From assembly GCA_051453625.1 (NCBI GenBank), contig JBOZIK010000001.1:100199743-100253029 (forward strand): 53,287 bases of DNA. The letters are read 5' to 3'. The notes below the pieces were generated by a model that had not been told where the DNA came from, did not search any database, and worked only from the letters and a program-made list of their open reading frames with translations. A program made the translations under genes and the position numbers. Positions within the stretch are counted from its first letter, which is position 1. Each line of letters opens with the position of its first letter. The stretch is from Welwitschia mirabilis. Taxonomy: Eukaryota > Gnetophyta > Gnetopsida > Welwitschiales. Of the stretch, positions 44,308 to 53,287 are shown one piece after another.

Positions 44308-45870
44308 AGATAGAATTTGGCTTCATTATACAACATTGTATACACATATGAAGAGAACTCATCCACAAAACTTGACTATTATGTTTTTCATCTCATGTCT
44401 TCAACTGTTTTTTACTCCTTTTCGCTCTTCCACAAATGAGTCCAAATCACGAAGTTGGTGTCTCAAGTCAAATTTGAGCTTCCTTGGCGAGTTGTAAGTC
44501 ATGGTACCTTGACCAAACTATTGCAATTCTGAGGTAAGTGTTACTTAACAGCTCTTATTAGCTCTGATTGCATGCGATATGTAGGCTGTTTCGCTATGCA
44601 TGTTACATCATGTACAGTCAACACTTTCAAATATTGACTTATAGCCACACCTTCCTTATGGAGGTTCCAATGTCGTCGTGGCAGACAGACTTTAAAGTTA
44701 CTGTGTTCAGTCTAAACACTACTTTGAATACTTTTAACAATCTTTGAAAGTTAGCTTTTGAGTCACTGCCAATCCAGCACCCGTTCAATAAGAGTCAATC
44801 AATTTTCCTATTTATTGATATTGCCTATTGAATTATCCCTTGTAGGACCATAAGCATATGCGCGAATTTACATATCTGTTGTGACCATTGATTCTGTCAT
44901 GACAGTATGGTGATGTTTTCCAAGTCAGACTGGAGCATGCTTTTGAACCTCACATTTGGCTTCACTGCCAAATCAATACCCCTTGAATAGAAATCAATCA
45001 TTTTTGCTATATGTTGATATTGCTTGTTAAATTCTTCCTCATGGGATCATAGGCATATACACCAATTATGTTTTTGTTGTGCCCATTGATTCTTTCATTG
45101 CAACTCTGTAATGTATTTGTAGTAAGACTTGTGCATTCCTTGTTAATTTTTACTATTTCAATAGTTGAATACAAATGTATTCTTATATAATGAAGAACAT
45201 AATAAAATAAGAAAGAACTTTTCTGTATTAGGATGCTATCTTAGGGCAAATGCAATTCAAGAAGCCTGCATATAATATAAAGTAAATGAAAGATGGTTCT
45301 TTTTTTAATTCAAAGTTTACATTCTAAGAGAACTTGCATTTAAGTCACCAGACACTGAAGCGATGCAGAAATGGAAATGATGTGAGAGGCAGCATGGCCA
45401 TGAAATATTAAATTCTGAGTAACACATCTCTGTTGGCAGATACCACACATTTTAGCAAATTATTGAATGAACCATGCATGACACAACAATACTATAGCTC
45501 ATCAATAGATGCTGTTATTAATTTCTACTTAATAATGCTATACTGGTAGACACAAAAACACGTGTTTATGTCTGTAACTCTGTATGTATGTGTCATATAT
45601 CAAATGTAAGCAATATTTTTGTTGAGCACAGATAATTTTGGTGTGTCACTATTAACATGTTTCTGTGTTTGCAGTTCAATAATATACTGATTTGGTTATG
45701 ATATTGCAGTCTTTATAGATTCTATGATATCTATCATATATTTTTCAAATATATGTCAAATGCTATTTTGTTTTTGTTGGAGCATATTTGAAGATACCAT
45801 GTTAGCTTCCTTTAAATGTATTTCTTTACGAATTTCTGGACTAAGCTTTTGCATTTTATATTATATGCAG
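44308..45870. other. Distal intron 1, no element recognised
   Basis: Two loosely similar stretches (about 44750-44890 and 44960-45100) share AATCAATCA.TTT, CTAT.T.TTGATATTGC, TAGGACCATA/GGGATCATA and GTTGTG.CCATTGATTCT blocks, i.e. an old ~190-bp direct duplication. Otherwise no gene or element. Ends in the branch/acceptor region of exon 2. Confidence 0.5.
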
Positions 45871-45932
45871 CTTCAAATCATTGTATTGCACTGGATGTAG
45901 ATGGTCGTTGCTATACCTGGGGGCGCAATGAT
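45871..45932 (+). CDS. RCC2-type RCC1-repeat protein, exon 2
   Basis: 62 bases between an acceptor (TTATATGCAG at 45861-45870) and a GTATGA donor at 45933. With the one base carried from exon 1 it completes an Ala codon and then reads SNHCIALDVDGRCYTWGRND, a canonical RCC1 repeat core: His-Cys, then 'ALD..G.cYTWGrN'. The phase with exon 1 is exact, and the join restores the GCAS-HC-ALD spacing typical of plant relatives. That is the main evidence that these distant exons belong together. Confidence 0.85.
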
Positions 45933-46002
45933 GTATGATTATATTTTTGATTTAGAGAAAACTGTTTTAATATGGTGCTTATTTAAAATGTGGTCTTTGC
46001 AG
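45933..46002 (+). other. Intron 2 of the RCC1-repeat gene, 70 bp
   Basis: A minimal-size plant intron: GTATGA donor, T-rich body, TTTGCAG acceptor. It interrupts the RCC1 signature exactly between WGRND and RGQLGHGD, phase 0. Confidence 0.85.
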
Positions 46003-46070
46003 CGTGGACAGCTTGGACATGGTGATTTGCTCCAACGAAATTCGCCAACTCTGGTACCAGGCTTGTCAAG
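46003..46070 (+). CDS. RCC2-type RCC1-repeat protein, exon 3
   Basis: 68 bases between acceptor CTTTGCAG (ending 46002) and a strong donor AG|GTAAGC at 46071. It reads in phase RGQLGHGDLLQRNSPTLVPG then LS plus two bases. RGQLGHGD is the hallmark RCC1 loop motif, directly continuing YTWGRND of exon 2. No later exon (an AGRNHT-like block would be next) is visible to the window end. The window therefore covers roughly the first 119 codons, about a quarter of a protein of the usual ~450-500 residues. Confidence 0.85.
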
Positions 46071-46334
46071 GTAAGCCTAATGATTGAATTTCCTTTTCTT
46101 CTTCCATTGACATTTTGTCTTGTTTAATTTTTATTTTTAGTGTCAGCGGTGGTTTTATCTTTTTAAATTTTAGGCAAACATAAAAGGTTTAAAACAATGT
46201 GCTATGGTTTTCCCACAAATCAGTGTTGGAAATTTGTTTATAATGTTACAGGTTTGGAAATATATTGTCTTTTTCAAGGAGTTATGGATAATCAGGATTC
46301 AGATATTTTCATAAGACCCATCTTTGTAACAAAT

Positions 46335-46562
46335 GTTTGCAAGGATCCAAGCCTGTTAAATAGTGTTCAGGTTTCTAACCCAAGCCCATCTTGAGAAACC
46401 CTAAATCTCAATACTGGTGAGTCTCACTGTATAGTTTAACTTTTAATCACAAAATGTAAGTGGACTACCAAAGGATAACCTTCGTCTATAACATTACAAC
46501 ATAACATAAAAACTCTAATGCATAATTTGATTTCACATCATAACAATCTCCCACTTGAAGAT
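46335..46562 (-). mobile_element. Minus-strand LTR end with polypurine-tract signature
   Basis: Reading the minus strand, CTTCAAGTGGGAGATTG (46560-46544) followed by TTATGATGTG is a typical copia polypurine tract plus LTR start. The LTR would extend to about 46335, where the block shared with 26045-26115 lies. Upstream (minus strand, 46563-47100) no pol block could be read. Likely an LTR fragment of a copia element distinct from copia 1 and 2. Confidence 0.4.
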
Positions 46563-47749
46563 TTGTGGGTACCAATGGATGACCTCATTTGTCCATGCGA
46601 AGCATCTGGAATACTGATCTGATATACAACATCACATAACATCATTTTGCAATGGTACTCTCATTGAAACAACCATCAACAAGACTAAAGCATCCATGGC
46701 CAAGCTGACCAAGCTAGGTTGGATCATCATAGAGAAGAGGTGGGTTGCAATCATTACAAATTGTAAGCTTCCCATAAAATGGGTTTTTTAAGCCTTAGAA
46801 CCAGGGGTCCAGGGCCTTCCAAAACCATTAAGCATACAAAGATCTTGGATTAAAATGTGGAATGAAACTTGATGCAATCTTAATGCTATGCAATAAAAGT
46901 CAAATGCAATTAATTTCTGTGATTGTCTACATCAACATATAAACTTATACCTACAGAAATTTTGTGACAAACCAAGCAACAAAACAACTTATGACTCCCA
47001 TTAGCAAGATGTCTTGTTGTATGGAGAATACACCCTGACTCGACCCAAAAGGATCATAGCATGATAGGATTATTCTACATAACAACATTGCTGACCTGTC
47101 CTATAGACGAGACCTTGTCAGAGGGATGATTGTCATAAATAAGCACTAGGTAGTTTCTGTTCACATGTTCTTTTATGTTGCATTTCCAACAAATTAGTTT
47201 CCATTCTTTTATTTCCTTTGGCTTCGTTCTGTATATAGTGCTTTAATGCTCTATGAAGCTTTAGTTGTCTTAGAATGTCTTCATTCATCCGTTTGTAGAG
47301 TGCCCATTACATCATTGTAGTCTATGGCTATAATGGTATTGATCCTAATTGCTATCACTATGTGGCTAATTTTTTGTAAGGCCCTCAACAAGTCTAATGA
47401 GGATCCATCACCTAAGAGTTTGTAACCCAGTGTATCGACTCTTATGGCATTGAATTAGGTTAAGTTATTTGATAGTATTTTAGCTTCTCACATATCCATT
47501 TCACATAGTTTTTTGTAAAGGTAAGCCTTGTTGCATGCATGTGTAGGTTGGAAATGCATGTCCATTTTCTTTAATAGCCCTATTAACATTTGTTTGTCTG
47601 GGTACTTGATTAAGACTAAATCCATGATGCAATTTTGGAGCAAGCCAGGGGCTTTCCGATCTAGTCCTAACTACTGGAACTTTGCATGAAGAATTATGAT
47701 GTTATGTTTTGTCATTAGGAACAAAATATCCACATAAGTTCATAAGCCA
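46563..47749. other. Intron 3 segment without recognised gene
   Basis: May contain the decayed internal part of the minus-strand LTR element next to it, but no domain can be read. No RNA gene seen. Confidence 0.4.
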
Positions 47750-47851
47750 TTTATACTAATAAAATGCAATTACAAAAAGTACAGTTTGGCATATATATAG
47801 TTTATACTAATAAAATGCAATTACAAAAAGTACAGTTTGGCATATATATAG
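47750..47851. repeat. Exact tandem duplication of 51 bp
   Basis: 47750-47800 and 47801-47851 are identical over all 51 bases; each begins TTTATACTAATAAAATGC and ends GGCATATATATAG. Perfect identity in an otherwise decayed region means a very recent duplication or a sequencing/assembly echo. Confidence 0.85.
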
Positions 47852-50800
47852 TTTGCTTAATCCATGTCTATAAGTTGGGAGCTTAAATGTCTTGGGTTTG
47901 AATCCTATAGTGTGTGAGTTGGATTATAGTTCATATCGATGTATTCAAGGTGCACACAGACATGAGCTTAAATGTGTTGGGTATGAAGTGTAGGCGGGAG
48001 TGCGGGACTTGAACATTCGGTGGCCAACCTTTAGGCCAAATTGCGACCCATGGGTTTTCACACTACCAAGTAGATTGATGACCTTAGCTACTATAGTATG
48101 GTTTCACATGTATTAACATGATCAGGAAAAAAGCCAAAAAGTACAAGAAGCATCTTTGAGAGTCTCAAGCATGGATATTGATCGGAGGCATAGAAGTTAT
48201 AACCTTGTGATCAGTACTATCCTTCTCATCAAAGATTGGGTTCTCTAGCGCCTTTTGATTGATATTGTTAACACCAATGCTTATTTTATCCAGAGATTCT
48301 ATCACCTTAGCAAGGGTAATTGTCAGCTGGCTTCCCACTCTAAGGGCAAACTATGACAAACACCAACATATCACAAGGGCAACATCATTTTTTACATTTG
48401 CAGTTCTTGTTTTTGTTACCCTTTGTTCCATGTTAAAGAAGCAAAAATAGTTGCAGAAACTTGTACTGTACTAGTGTCGAGGCAACAAGAGTATCTGGTT
48501 GTCTTGATGAAAGGTGGTATCGACTTACCATTCTTCCCTTTGGTGCCAATCCTTCTCTCTCTGATGGTCTTCTTGGTAATAATCGAGGCTGTCATTAAAT
48601 CCAATCCATTTTACTTAGGCTCAAATCTTCAAACCACCTTGCCAATTGTTAAAGGATAAGGAAGAAAGTAGGGTTTCTTGCTAGATTCAGCCATATGAGA
48701 CTGAAATCAAATCCCAAAAGTTATGCTTATCCTTCAATACCCTTTACGAAGATGTGTTAGTATCGTAGACCCCCTTTTAGAGAGGAGCAAGCCTATAATG
48801 CTTAGTATCGAATCAACAACTACCTACTTTACTTCCCCACCTCCTGCCCACCTGATAGCACCTTAAGTTGCTACGATGAGAACTGTTCTAGGGCGCCTCT
48901 GGATAGAACCTCTCCCTAAAGCTAAGGCAAATAGTGTCATGTCTGTCACTAATGCAACACCATTTGATTCCAAGATGCTGATTCTGAGATGCTTGATTTT
49001 GAGACTACTAATTCCCCTAATTCCAATACACTTGATTTCGAGATACCTAATTCCAACATATTTGATGGTAATCTAATGCCCCTATGATCCACAAAAGAGC
49101 TTGCTTGTGGGGAAAAGAAAAAAGTTTCTTGCTCTTAGTAAGCATGGCTAGAATTTCTTAACCTCTTTTGTAGGAAATTACCTCTGTATTGAAATCATCC
49201 AATGGCAACCTAGTATTTGATTTTCTCTACCATTGTTGCATCAATCTTCGATACTATATTGTCAAAAGAGTGTTCATTAATGCAAGAAGCATTTCTTATT
49301 GCCCATTTTCTTTGGTCTTCAATGGTAAAGTTAGCGTCGGGAGAAGAAGTTTGATGATTCGAAGAATGCCTTGCCCCTTTTAATGTTTTGAACTACGAGA
49401 AGAAGGTATCATTAGCAATTCTTGAGTTTGATAGATGCCAACAATCACTAGGGAGTTGCTAGGGTGTTAGATGGGAGAAATGGTGAAGAGAAACGATTTT
49501 AAGCGTGTGAAATGGTAATAAAACTAAATTTATAGAACTTCGCAATATGTTGCTACATGTGTTCCCAAGCGATGAATAACAATGCTATAGTTGCTTCTTA
49601 TGTTGGTAGATAATGGTATATTTGGTTTTTAGTGTTGCTAGATAGTCACCGAGCCATAATTAGTCATAGTTGTAATTTTAATCCTGAGATCATTGCTACT
49701 TAAGTCATTAGGCAACACAAGTCGCGATAGCACAAGAATGTTGTTGGCAATGTTCAACAATGATTTTTCTTCCTTTCATTGGGCTAAAAGGGAGAGATGC
49801 AAGCTAAGAAATAGCTAAGAAATAAAATGCGTACACAACTAGCTTAAAACATGATGTAGAGATGCCAAAGTTAGAAGGGAATTGTTAATGATAAACAAAG
49901 GAATCACCAACGTAAGAGATTTTTGCTTTTCCTTTTTAGCCAATACTTTTCTAATGCACATTCAACCTCTTATCCGACTAGTTTCAATTAATTGAGGCTT
50001 TATTCAATTGTTCAATTATGCTAACCAGATGTATTAATTTTCTTTGTATTACAACATTAGAGATGTCTAAGTGAGAATATGTTACATAGGCATGCTTCCT
50101 ATCTAGAACAAGATCAAAAGACTATTTCACATTTAGGAATGACACTTTCAACCACCTATGCTAAATTCCTTTTGTAGGAATTAGACACCAATGCACAAGC
50201 CTTATAGAGATTGTGGGTAGGAAAGTCACATGTTAAGCACTTGTTCACTTCAGCATGACATCCCTTACGTACAGGTGTTACATGAGATGCAATTTTGGTG
50301 CTTCTCATGCTATAACCATTAGTGGGCTTAGCATTTGTTTAGAAAGGTATATACAAATGTTTATGTTGCTTTCATTTGTTATAACAAAGCTATAAAATCT
50401 TCTTCTTTGTTGAAAAACCACTAGACACTTCCATGATATATAGCTTTATTAACATGTCACCTTAAAGGATCTATAAGTGTATTTGATTTGAAGTGGATTG
50501 AATAAGAGAACGCTGTGATCCAGTTAAGAGTAATTACACATGAATAGTGAAGATAAAAGTCAATGTTACCCTTCTTACCTCCGTAGTATCATCTACATTA
50601 CAAGATTTGACAATTGCGAACGGCTTTCCATTTGCAAAGTGTCAATCAAATATATTCTTCTTGTACATTGGTGTCTTCGGGTCATATTTAAAAATACTTT
50701 AAGGTACTAACCATCGAGACAAAAGATTTTATTAGAGCTGGAATCACATATTAGAACAAAACCATCAGGAAAGACTTCTTGGACTTGGATGTGTCCTACC

Positions 50801-51390
50801 CAATAGGAGGCCTGTTAATTAGGAGTCATGCTGGGTCTAGTGTTAAACAAATGTATCCATTGTCCTATTTTAGAGTGCTTAAGCCAAAGATGTTTATCAT
50901 GTTAAAGTTGGCTTAGGCTTTGGTAACGTACTATTCAATTATTGCTTGTGATTTCTTTTCATCAAGATGTTGAAGATGAAGAAGGCATTCATAGAGACTA
51001 GAATACTAATCAACAAGATTTAAGGTATGACAAGCTTTAAAAGGTTTGTGTTGAAATTTTAACTAACATTTTTAGTCATTTCCCAATGAAAATTAAAACA
51101 AAAAAACTATGGCATAAATGAGTCGAATGGTATAAGATGAGAGGTCATGGGTTCAAATCTCAACACATAAACAGATTAAAAAAATTGTCCAAGGAATGTT
51201 TTTTTCAATCTTGAATTTTCCAGTCATTAAAAAGTCACAATCGAAGAGGGTATGATATTTCGTAAATATGTGAACCTTGGAAAGAGACACGAAGCCTATG
51301 AAATTGAAAGTGCAAACACATCATCATTGTAATCCAATAAAATAGAAAATGAGTTGAGAAAACATAACAAAGAAGAAGAAAAATCATAGT
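47852..51390. other. Intron 3 segment without recognised gene
   Basis: About 3.5 kb. On the minus strand, 48690 down to 48180 reads MAESSKKPYFLPYPLTIGKV, then NVKNDVALVICW and LAKVIESLDKISIGVNNINQ with several stops, which is coding-like but unrecognised. At 48965-49070 short words (GATTT.GAGAT.C, AATTCC) recur locally. No LTR or RNA gene identified. Confidence 0.4.
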
Positions 51391-51585
51391 GGCATAAGAA
51401 GAGAAGCCTTAGCGGCAAGGCTAAGTGGCAGATTAGAGAAGAGCCTTAGTGGCATAAGAAGAGTCTCCTCAGTGGCGAGCCTATGAGCCTAAATGGCATA
51501 TTAGAGAAGAGACCTAGTGGCATAAGAAGAGTCTCCTTAGTGGCGAGCCTATGTGACAAAACCCAATAGGCTTAAGTGGCAGCCG
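51391..51585. repeat. Three-copy tandem repeat, 60-68 bp units
   Basis: Units start with GGCATAAGAAGAG at 51391, 51451 and 51519. Each continues through AGTGGC/AGCGGC and, in the first two, a GGCA.ATTAGAGAAGAG block. Spacing is 60 and 68 bp. It precedes a second, unrelated minisatellite. Confidence 0.8.
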
Positions 51586-51754
51586 AAGAGTAGATATACC
51601 TTGAAGAAGGAGGAGGTTATCCCTAGGCCTAAGTATGATTTCTAGCAAGCTGTAAAGAAGCAGTTGAGAAGAAGACTAACAAAGTAATTTGGAGAGAATC
51701 TAAAAAGACAAATATCCAAAAATAAAAGTGAAGGAAAGTAAAAATTAGGTGGAA

Positions 51755-52132
51755 GGTGTTATATCCTTAACTGAGATGAAAACCATGTAGAGGGATGTAT
51801 ATCCTTGACTAAGATGAAAACTCTATAGAGGGTTGTATACTTTATAGAGGGCTGTATATCCCTAATTAAGATGAAACCATGTGGAGGGCGGTAGATCCTT
51901 GGCCAGGATGAAATCGTGTGAAGGGTGGTATATTCTTGACCAAGATGGAAATCACGTGGAGGACGACGTATTCTTGGCCCAGATGGAAACGATGTGGAGG
52001 GCTGTATATCCCTGGCCAAGATGAAAACCATGTGTAGGGCAATATGTCCTTGAGCAAAATGAAACCGTGTAGAGGGCAATATATCCCTGGCTAAGATGAA
52101 AATTGTGTAGAGGTAGTATTATCCTTGACCAA
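51755..52132. repeat. Minisatellite of 37-38 bp units
   Basis: Units can be anchored on GATG(A/G)AAA at 51775, 51813, 51870, 51907, 51944, 51982, 52020, 52058 (AATGAAACC) and 52095; spacing is 38, 57, 37, 37, 38, 38, 38, 37. The consensus is roughly GATGAAAACCATGTGGAGGG followed by CTGTATATCCTTGGCCAA. The 57-bp interval is one unit plus a half-unit duplication. Because the unit holds no stop on the minus strand, three overlapping minus-strand frames stay open; these are by-products of the repeat. Confidence 0.85.
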
Positions 52133-52859
52133 TAAACATCAAGCAGTGAATTGGTGAAGAGGAGTTGTGTAAGCCCCCAAGTCTTAGGGCAACGCTGGAG
52201 GTTGCACAAACTTTTCTGAAGACAACCATAAAAGTGAAGAGTAAGATGTTGTGAAGGCATCACATTCATTCCCTTGACGTGATTCATCTCATTGGGAAGT
52301 GTTGATCCAGGGTAGGAGTCTCCACCTAGCCTTAGTAGTAGAAGAAAGGTTGTAAAGGCAAACTTGAAGAGTGTGATCTTCAACCATCTTTGATCCAAGA
52401 AGGAAGTGACTTGCCTCAAAACCAACTTGGTATATCAAAACCATATCACCTATAATTTATTCTGGAAGTAATAATTCATTATTATTAAATCTATTATTTA
52501 TTTTACTACTGTTAAATATTTATTATTTACTTGCTTGAAACACTACACAGTGCAAGGTTCATTGTTGTGGTACTTTGGGCCTAACACCTAGAAGAATCAA
52601 GTTTGATGGTTACAGTTTGAACACAAGATCAGCTAGAAGAAACACAAGATTTACCATAAGCCAGATGATAACGAGAGAAGCGTAAATAATTTTGCAAAGT
52701 AGGACTGTAAGCTTGGGAATGCTAAAATGAGATATATATGAAATTTAATAAACTTACAAGCAGCTAAGGCATCATTTCTAAGAGTAGGAATGGCTTTACA
52801 CATTTAGTCATGTAATCTATGATAACTAGAGTGTACTTTTTCCAATATGAGCATGGCTC
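52133..52859. other. Spacer between the minisatellite and the TRIM array
   Basis: The sequence behind the minisatellite (AAGCCCCCAAGTCTTAGGGC at about 52171) may belong to the same parent repeat. No gene or element is recognised. Confidence 0.4.
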
Positions 52860-52965
52860 TGTTGAGCCCTTTACCATCACACCAAAAGCCATGACTTAGG
52901 TGGACATTGGAGCCCTTTATATTTACCCACTTGTCAGGCTAGGCATGTGGAGCGCATACCCAACA
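52860..52965 (-). repeat. TRIM LTR A (106 bp)
   Basis: On the plus strand it runs TGTTGAGCCCTTTACC ... GCGCATACCCAACA. On the minus strand it starts TGTTGGGTATGCGCTCCACA and carries CACCTAAGTCATGGCTTTTG and GTGTGATGG as in copia 2. Same length as the copia 2 LTRs. Confidence 0.85.
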
Positions 52966-53062
52966 ATTTCCCCCTCGATCTGCCAAGTGCTCACATGAGC
53001 AGGGAAGCTGTTAGGGAGACTCGAACCCAAGACCAACCAACAATCGTGGCTTTGATACCAAT
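52966..53062 (-). other. TRIM internal segment 1: PBS and PPT only
   Basis: Minus strand: PBS ATTGGTATCAAAGCCA (53061-53046) directly after LTR B, then about 70 bp matching the 3' leader of copia 2, then GATCGAGGGGGAAAT (52980-52966) against LTR A. TGGTATCAAAGC differs by one base from the initiator-Met-tRNA site. Confidence 0.85.
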
Positions 53063-53169
53063 TGTTGGGCCCTTCACCATCGCACCAAAATCCATGAATT
53101 AGGTGGAAACTGGAATCCTTTATATTTTACGCGCTTGTTGTGTTGGGCATGTGGAGCACATATCCAACA
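53063..53169 (-). repeat. TRIM LTR B (107 bp)
   Basis: Plus strand TGTTGGGCCCTTCACC ... CATATCCAACA; minus-strand start TGTTGGATATGTGCTCCACA. Shared between the two tandem units. Confidence 0.85.
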
Positions 53170-53270
53170 ATCTCCCTCTCGATCCACATACCAAGTGCTT
53201 ACACGAACAGGGAAGCTACTGAGGAGAATTGAACCCGAGACGAGTCAATAACCATGGCTTTGATACTAAT
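53170..53270 (-). other. TRIM internal segment 2: PBS and PPT only
   Basis: Minus strand: ATTAGTATCAAAGCCATGG (PBS with one change) after LTR C, then the copia 2 leader-like stretch, then GGATCGAGAGGGAGAT before LTR B. It is diverged from internal segment 1, so the tandem state is not brand new. Confidence 0.85.
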
Positions 53271-53287
53271 TGTTGGGCCCATTACCA
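53271..53287 (-). repeat. TRIM LTR C (partial at window edge)
   Basis: TGTTGGGCCCATTACCA, the last 17 bases of the window, is the start of a third LTR in plus-strand reading. The array may continue beyond the window. Confidence 0.8.

Larger units (their letters stand above)
24949..45870 (+). other. Intron 1 of the RCC1-repeat gene, 20,922 bp
   Basis: Bounded by GT at 24949 and AG at 45869-45870, both phase 1. It contains two copia elements in the same orientation as the gene, a gag-like remnant with a 796-N gap, an inverted-repeat element, and about 10 kb of unassigned sequence. The size is approximate because N runs (796 and 512) are estimated. The introns immediately following are 70 bp and >7.2 kb, so expansion is uneven. 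Confidence 0.8.
46071..53287 (+). other. Intron 3 of the RCC1-repeat gene (partial, >7.2 kb)
   Basis: Starts at GTAAGC (46071) and shows no continuation exon before the window ends. It holds the minus-strand LTR/PPT remnant, the 51-bp duplication, the minisatellites and the tandem TRIM. If the gene were truncated by rearrangement rather than continuing, this would be downstream DNA instead; the strong donor argues for an intron. Confidence 0.6.
52860..53287 (-). mobile_element. Tandem TRIM array (LTR-int-LTR-int-LTR), cut by window edge
   Basis: Three LTRs (52860-52965, 53063-53169, 53271-edge) are separated by internal segments of 97 and 101 bp. On the minus strand each internal segment starts just after LTR end ...CCCAACA with a primer-binding site and ends in a polypurine tract before the next TGTTGG LTR start. 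There is no coding sequence. Unit lengths are 203 and 208 bp. This is the definition of a terminal-repeat retrotransposon in miniature, in a recombined tandem form. LTRs and internal sequence belong to the same family as copia element 2. Confidence 0.85.

Noticed and set aside
46197-46394. 65-codon frame just after exon 3 as a further exon of the RCC1-repeat gene
   Set aside because: It shows no RCC1 motif, overlaps a dispersed LTR-like repeat and is out of context with the strong donor at 46071.
48180-48690. Minus-strand gag protein of a retroelement
   Set aside because: The reading has several stops and no knuckle or known gag block; only noted as coding-like.
51759-52425. Overlapping minus-strand open frames of 106, 63 and 157 codons as a repeat-protein gene
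   Set aside because: The frames stay open only because the 37-38 bp minisatellite unit has no minus-strand stop; unit length is not a multiple of three, so the peptide repeat changes frame each unit.
1-53287. CRISPR arrays, bacterial operons, integrons or phage systems
   Set aside because: Split exons, AT-rich introns and plant retroelements show eukaryotic nuclear DNA; the tandem repeats seen (37-38 bp, 60-68 bp, ~205 bp) are minisatellites or TRIM units without conserved repeat/unique spacer alternation.
1-53287. tRNA, rRNA or snRNA genes
   Set aside because: I saw no convincing tRNA A/B boxes with cloverleaf, no rRNA segment and no snRNA core. The primer-binding sites resemble the 3' end of initiator Met tRNA but are retroelement parts, not genes.

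Overview
This window looks like nuclear DNA of a seed plant with a large, repeat-rich genome. Evidence is a plant-type RCC1-repeat gene split by a ~20.9 kb intron, and dense, old, stop-riddled Ty1/copia, Ty3/gypsy and L1-type LINE elements. A conifer or other gymnosperm fits best, but that is inference from intron size and repeat style. The sequence is AT-rich and carries 11 runs of N (5580-5679, 7588-7656, 12798-13240, 14254-14353, 14803-14902, 15318-15327, 16292-16391, 16646-16673, 22522-22858, 34615-35410, 41748-42259). Several gaps are flanked by near-identical direct repeats, which suggests unmerged contig ends.

Layout. 1-1950: AT-rich, one unrecognised minus-strand open stretch. About 1960-4350: degenerate Ty3/gypsy pol (RT, RNase H, integrase), plus strand. 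About 4545-6545: ORF1-only L1-type LINE, plus strand. 6546-10900: AT-rich, with a poly(T)-bounded segment and a 113-codon unrecognised open frame. About 10930-16800: a fuller LINE of the same family, minus strand (ORF1 with zinc knuckle, endonuclease, RT, C-terminal Cys-rich motif). 16800-22380: AT-rich, with a 0.19 kb tandem repeat, a strong hairpin, and a 1.1 kb tandem LTR-like duplication. 24290-24719: 5' region of the only credible cellular gene.

The gene lies on the plus strand. Exon 1 is 24720-24948, exon 2 is 45871-45932 and exon 3 is 46003-46070; the remainder lies beyond the window, so intron 3 exceeds 7.2 kb. It encodes an RCC2-type RCC1-repeat protein; about the first 119 codons are present. 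Intron 1 holds an old copia element (28985-33689), a gag-like remnant near a gap (34210-35530), a second copia element with 106-bp LTRs and a near-perfect 5-bp target duplication (38990-43754), and a small inverted-repeat element flanked by an 8-bp direct repeat (43956-44299). Intron 3 holds a minus-strand LTR/PPT remnant, an exact 51-bp duplication, a 60-68 bp repeat, and a 37-38 bp minisatellite.

The most interesting signal is at the right edge. About 205-bp units, each an LTR of ~106 bp plus ~100 bp carrying only a primer-binding site and a polypurine tract, are arranged LTR-internal-LTR-internal-LTR on the minus strand. This is a tandem TRIM (miniature LTR retrotransposon). Its LTRs and 3' internal sequence match the copia element at 38990-43754, so a miniature element and a coding relative of the same family sit 9 kb apart in one gene.
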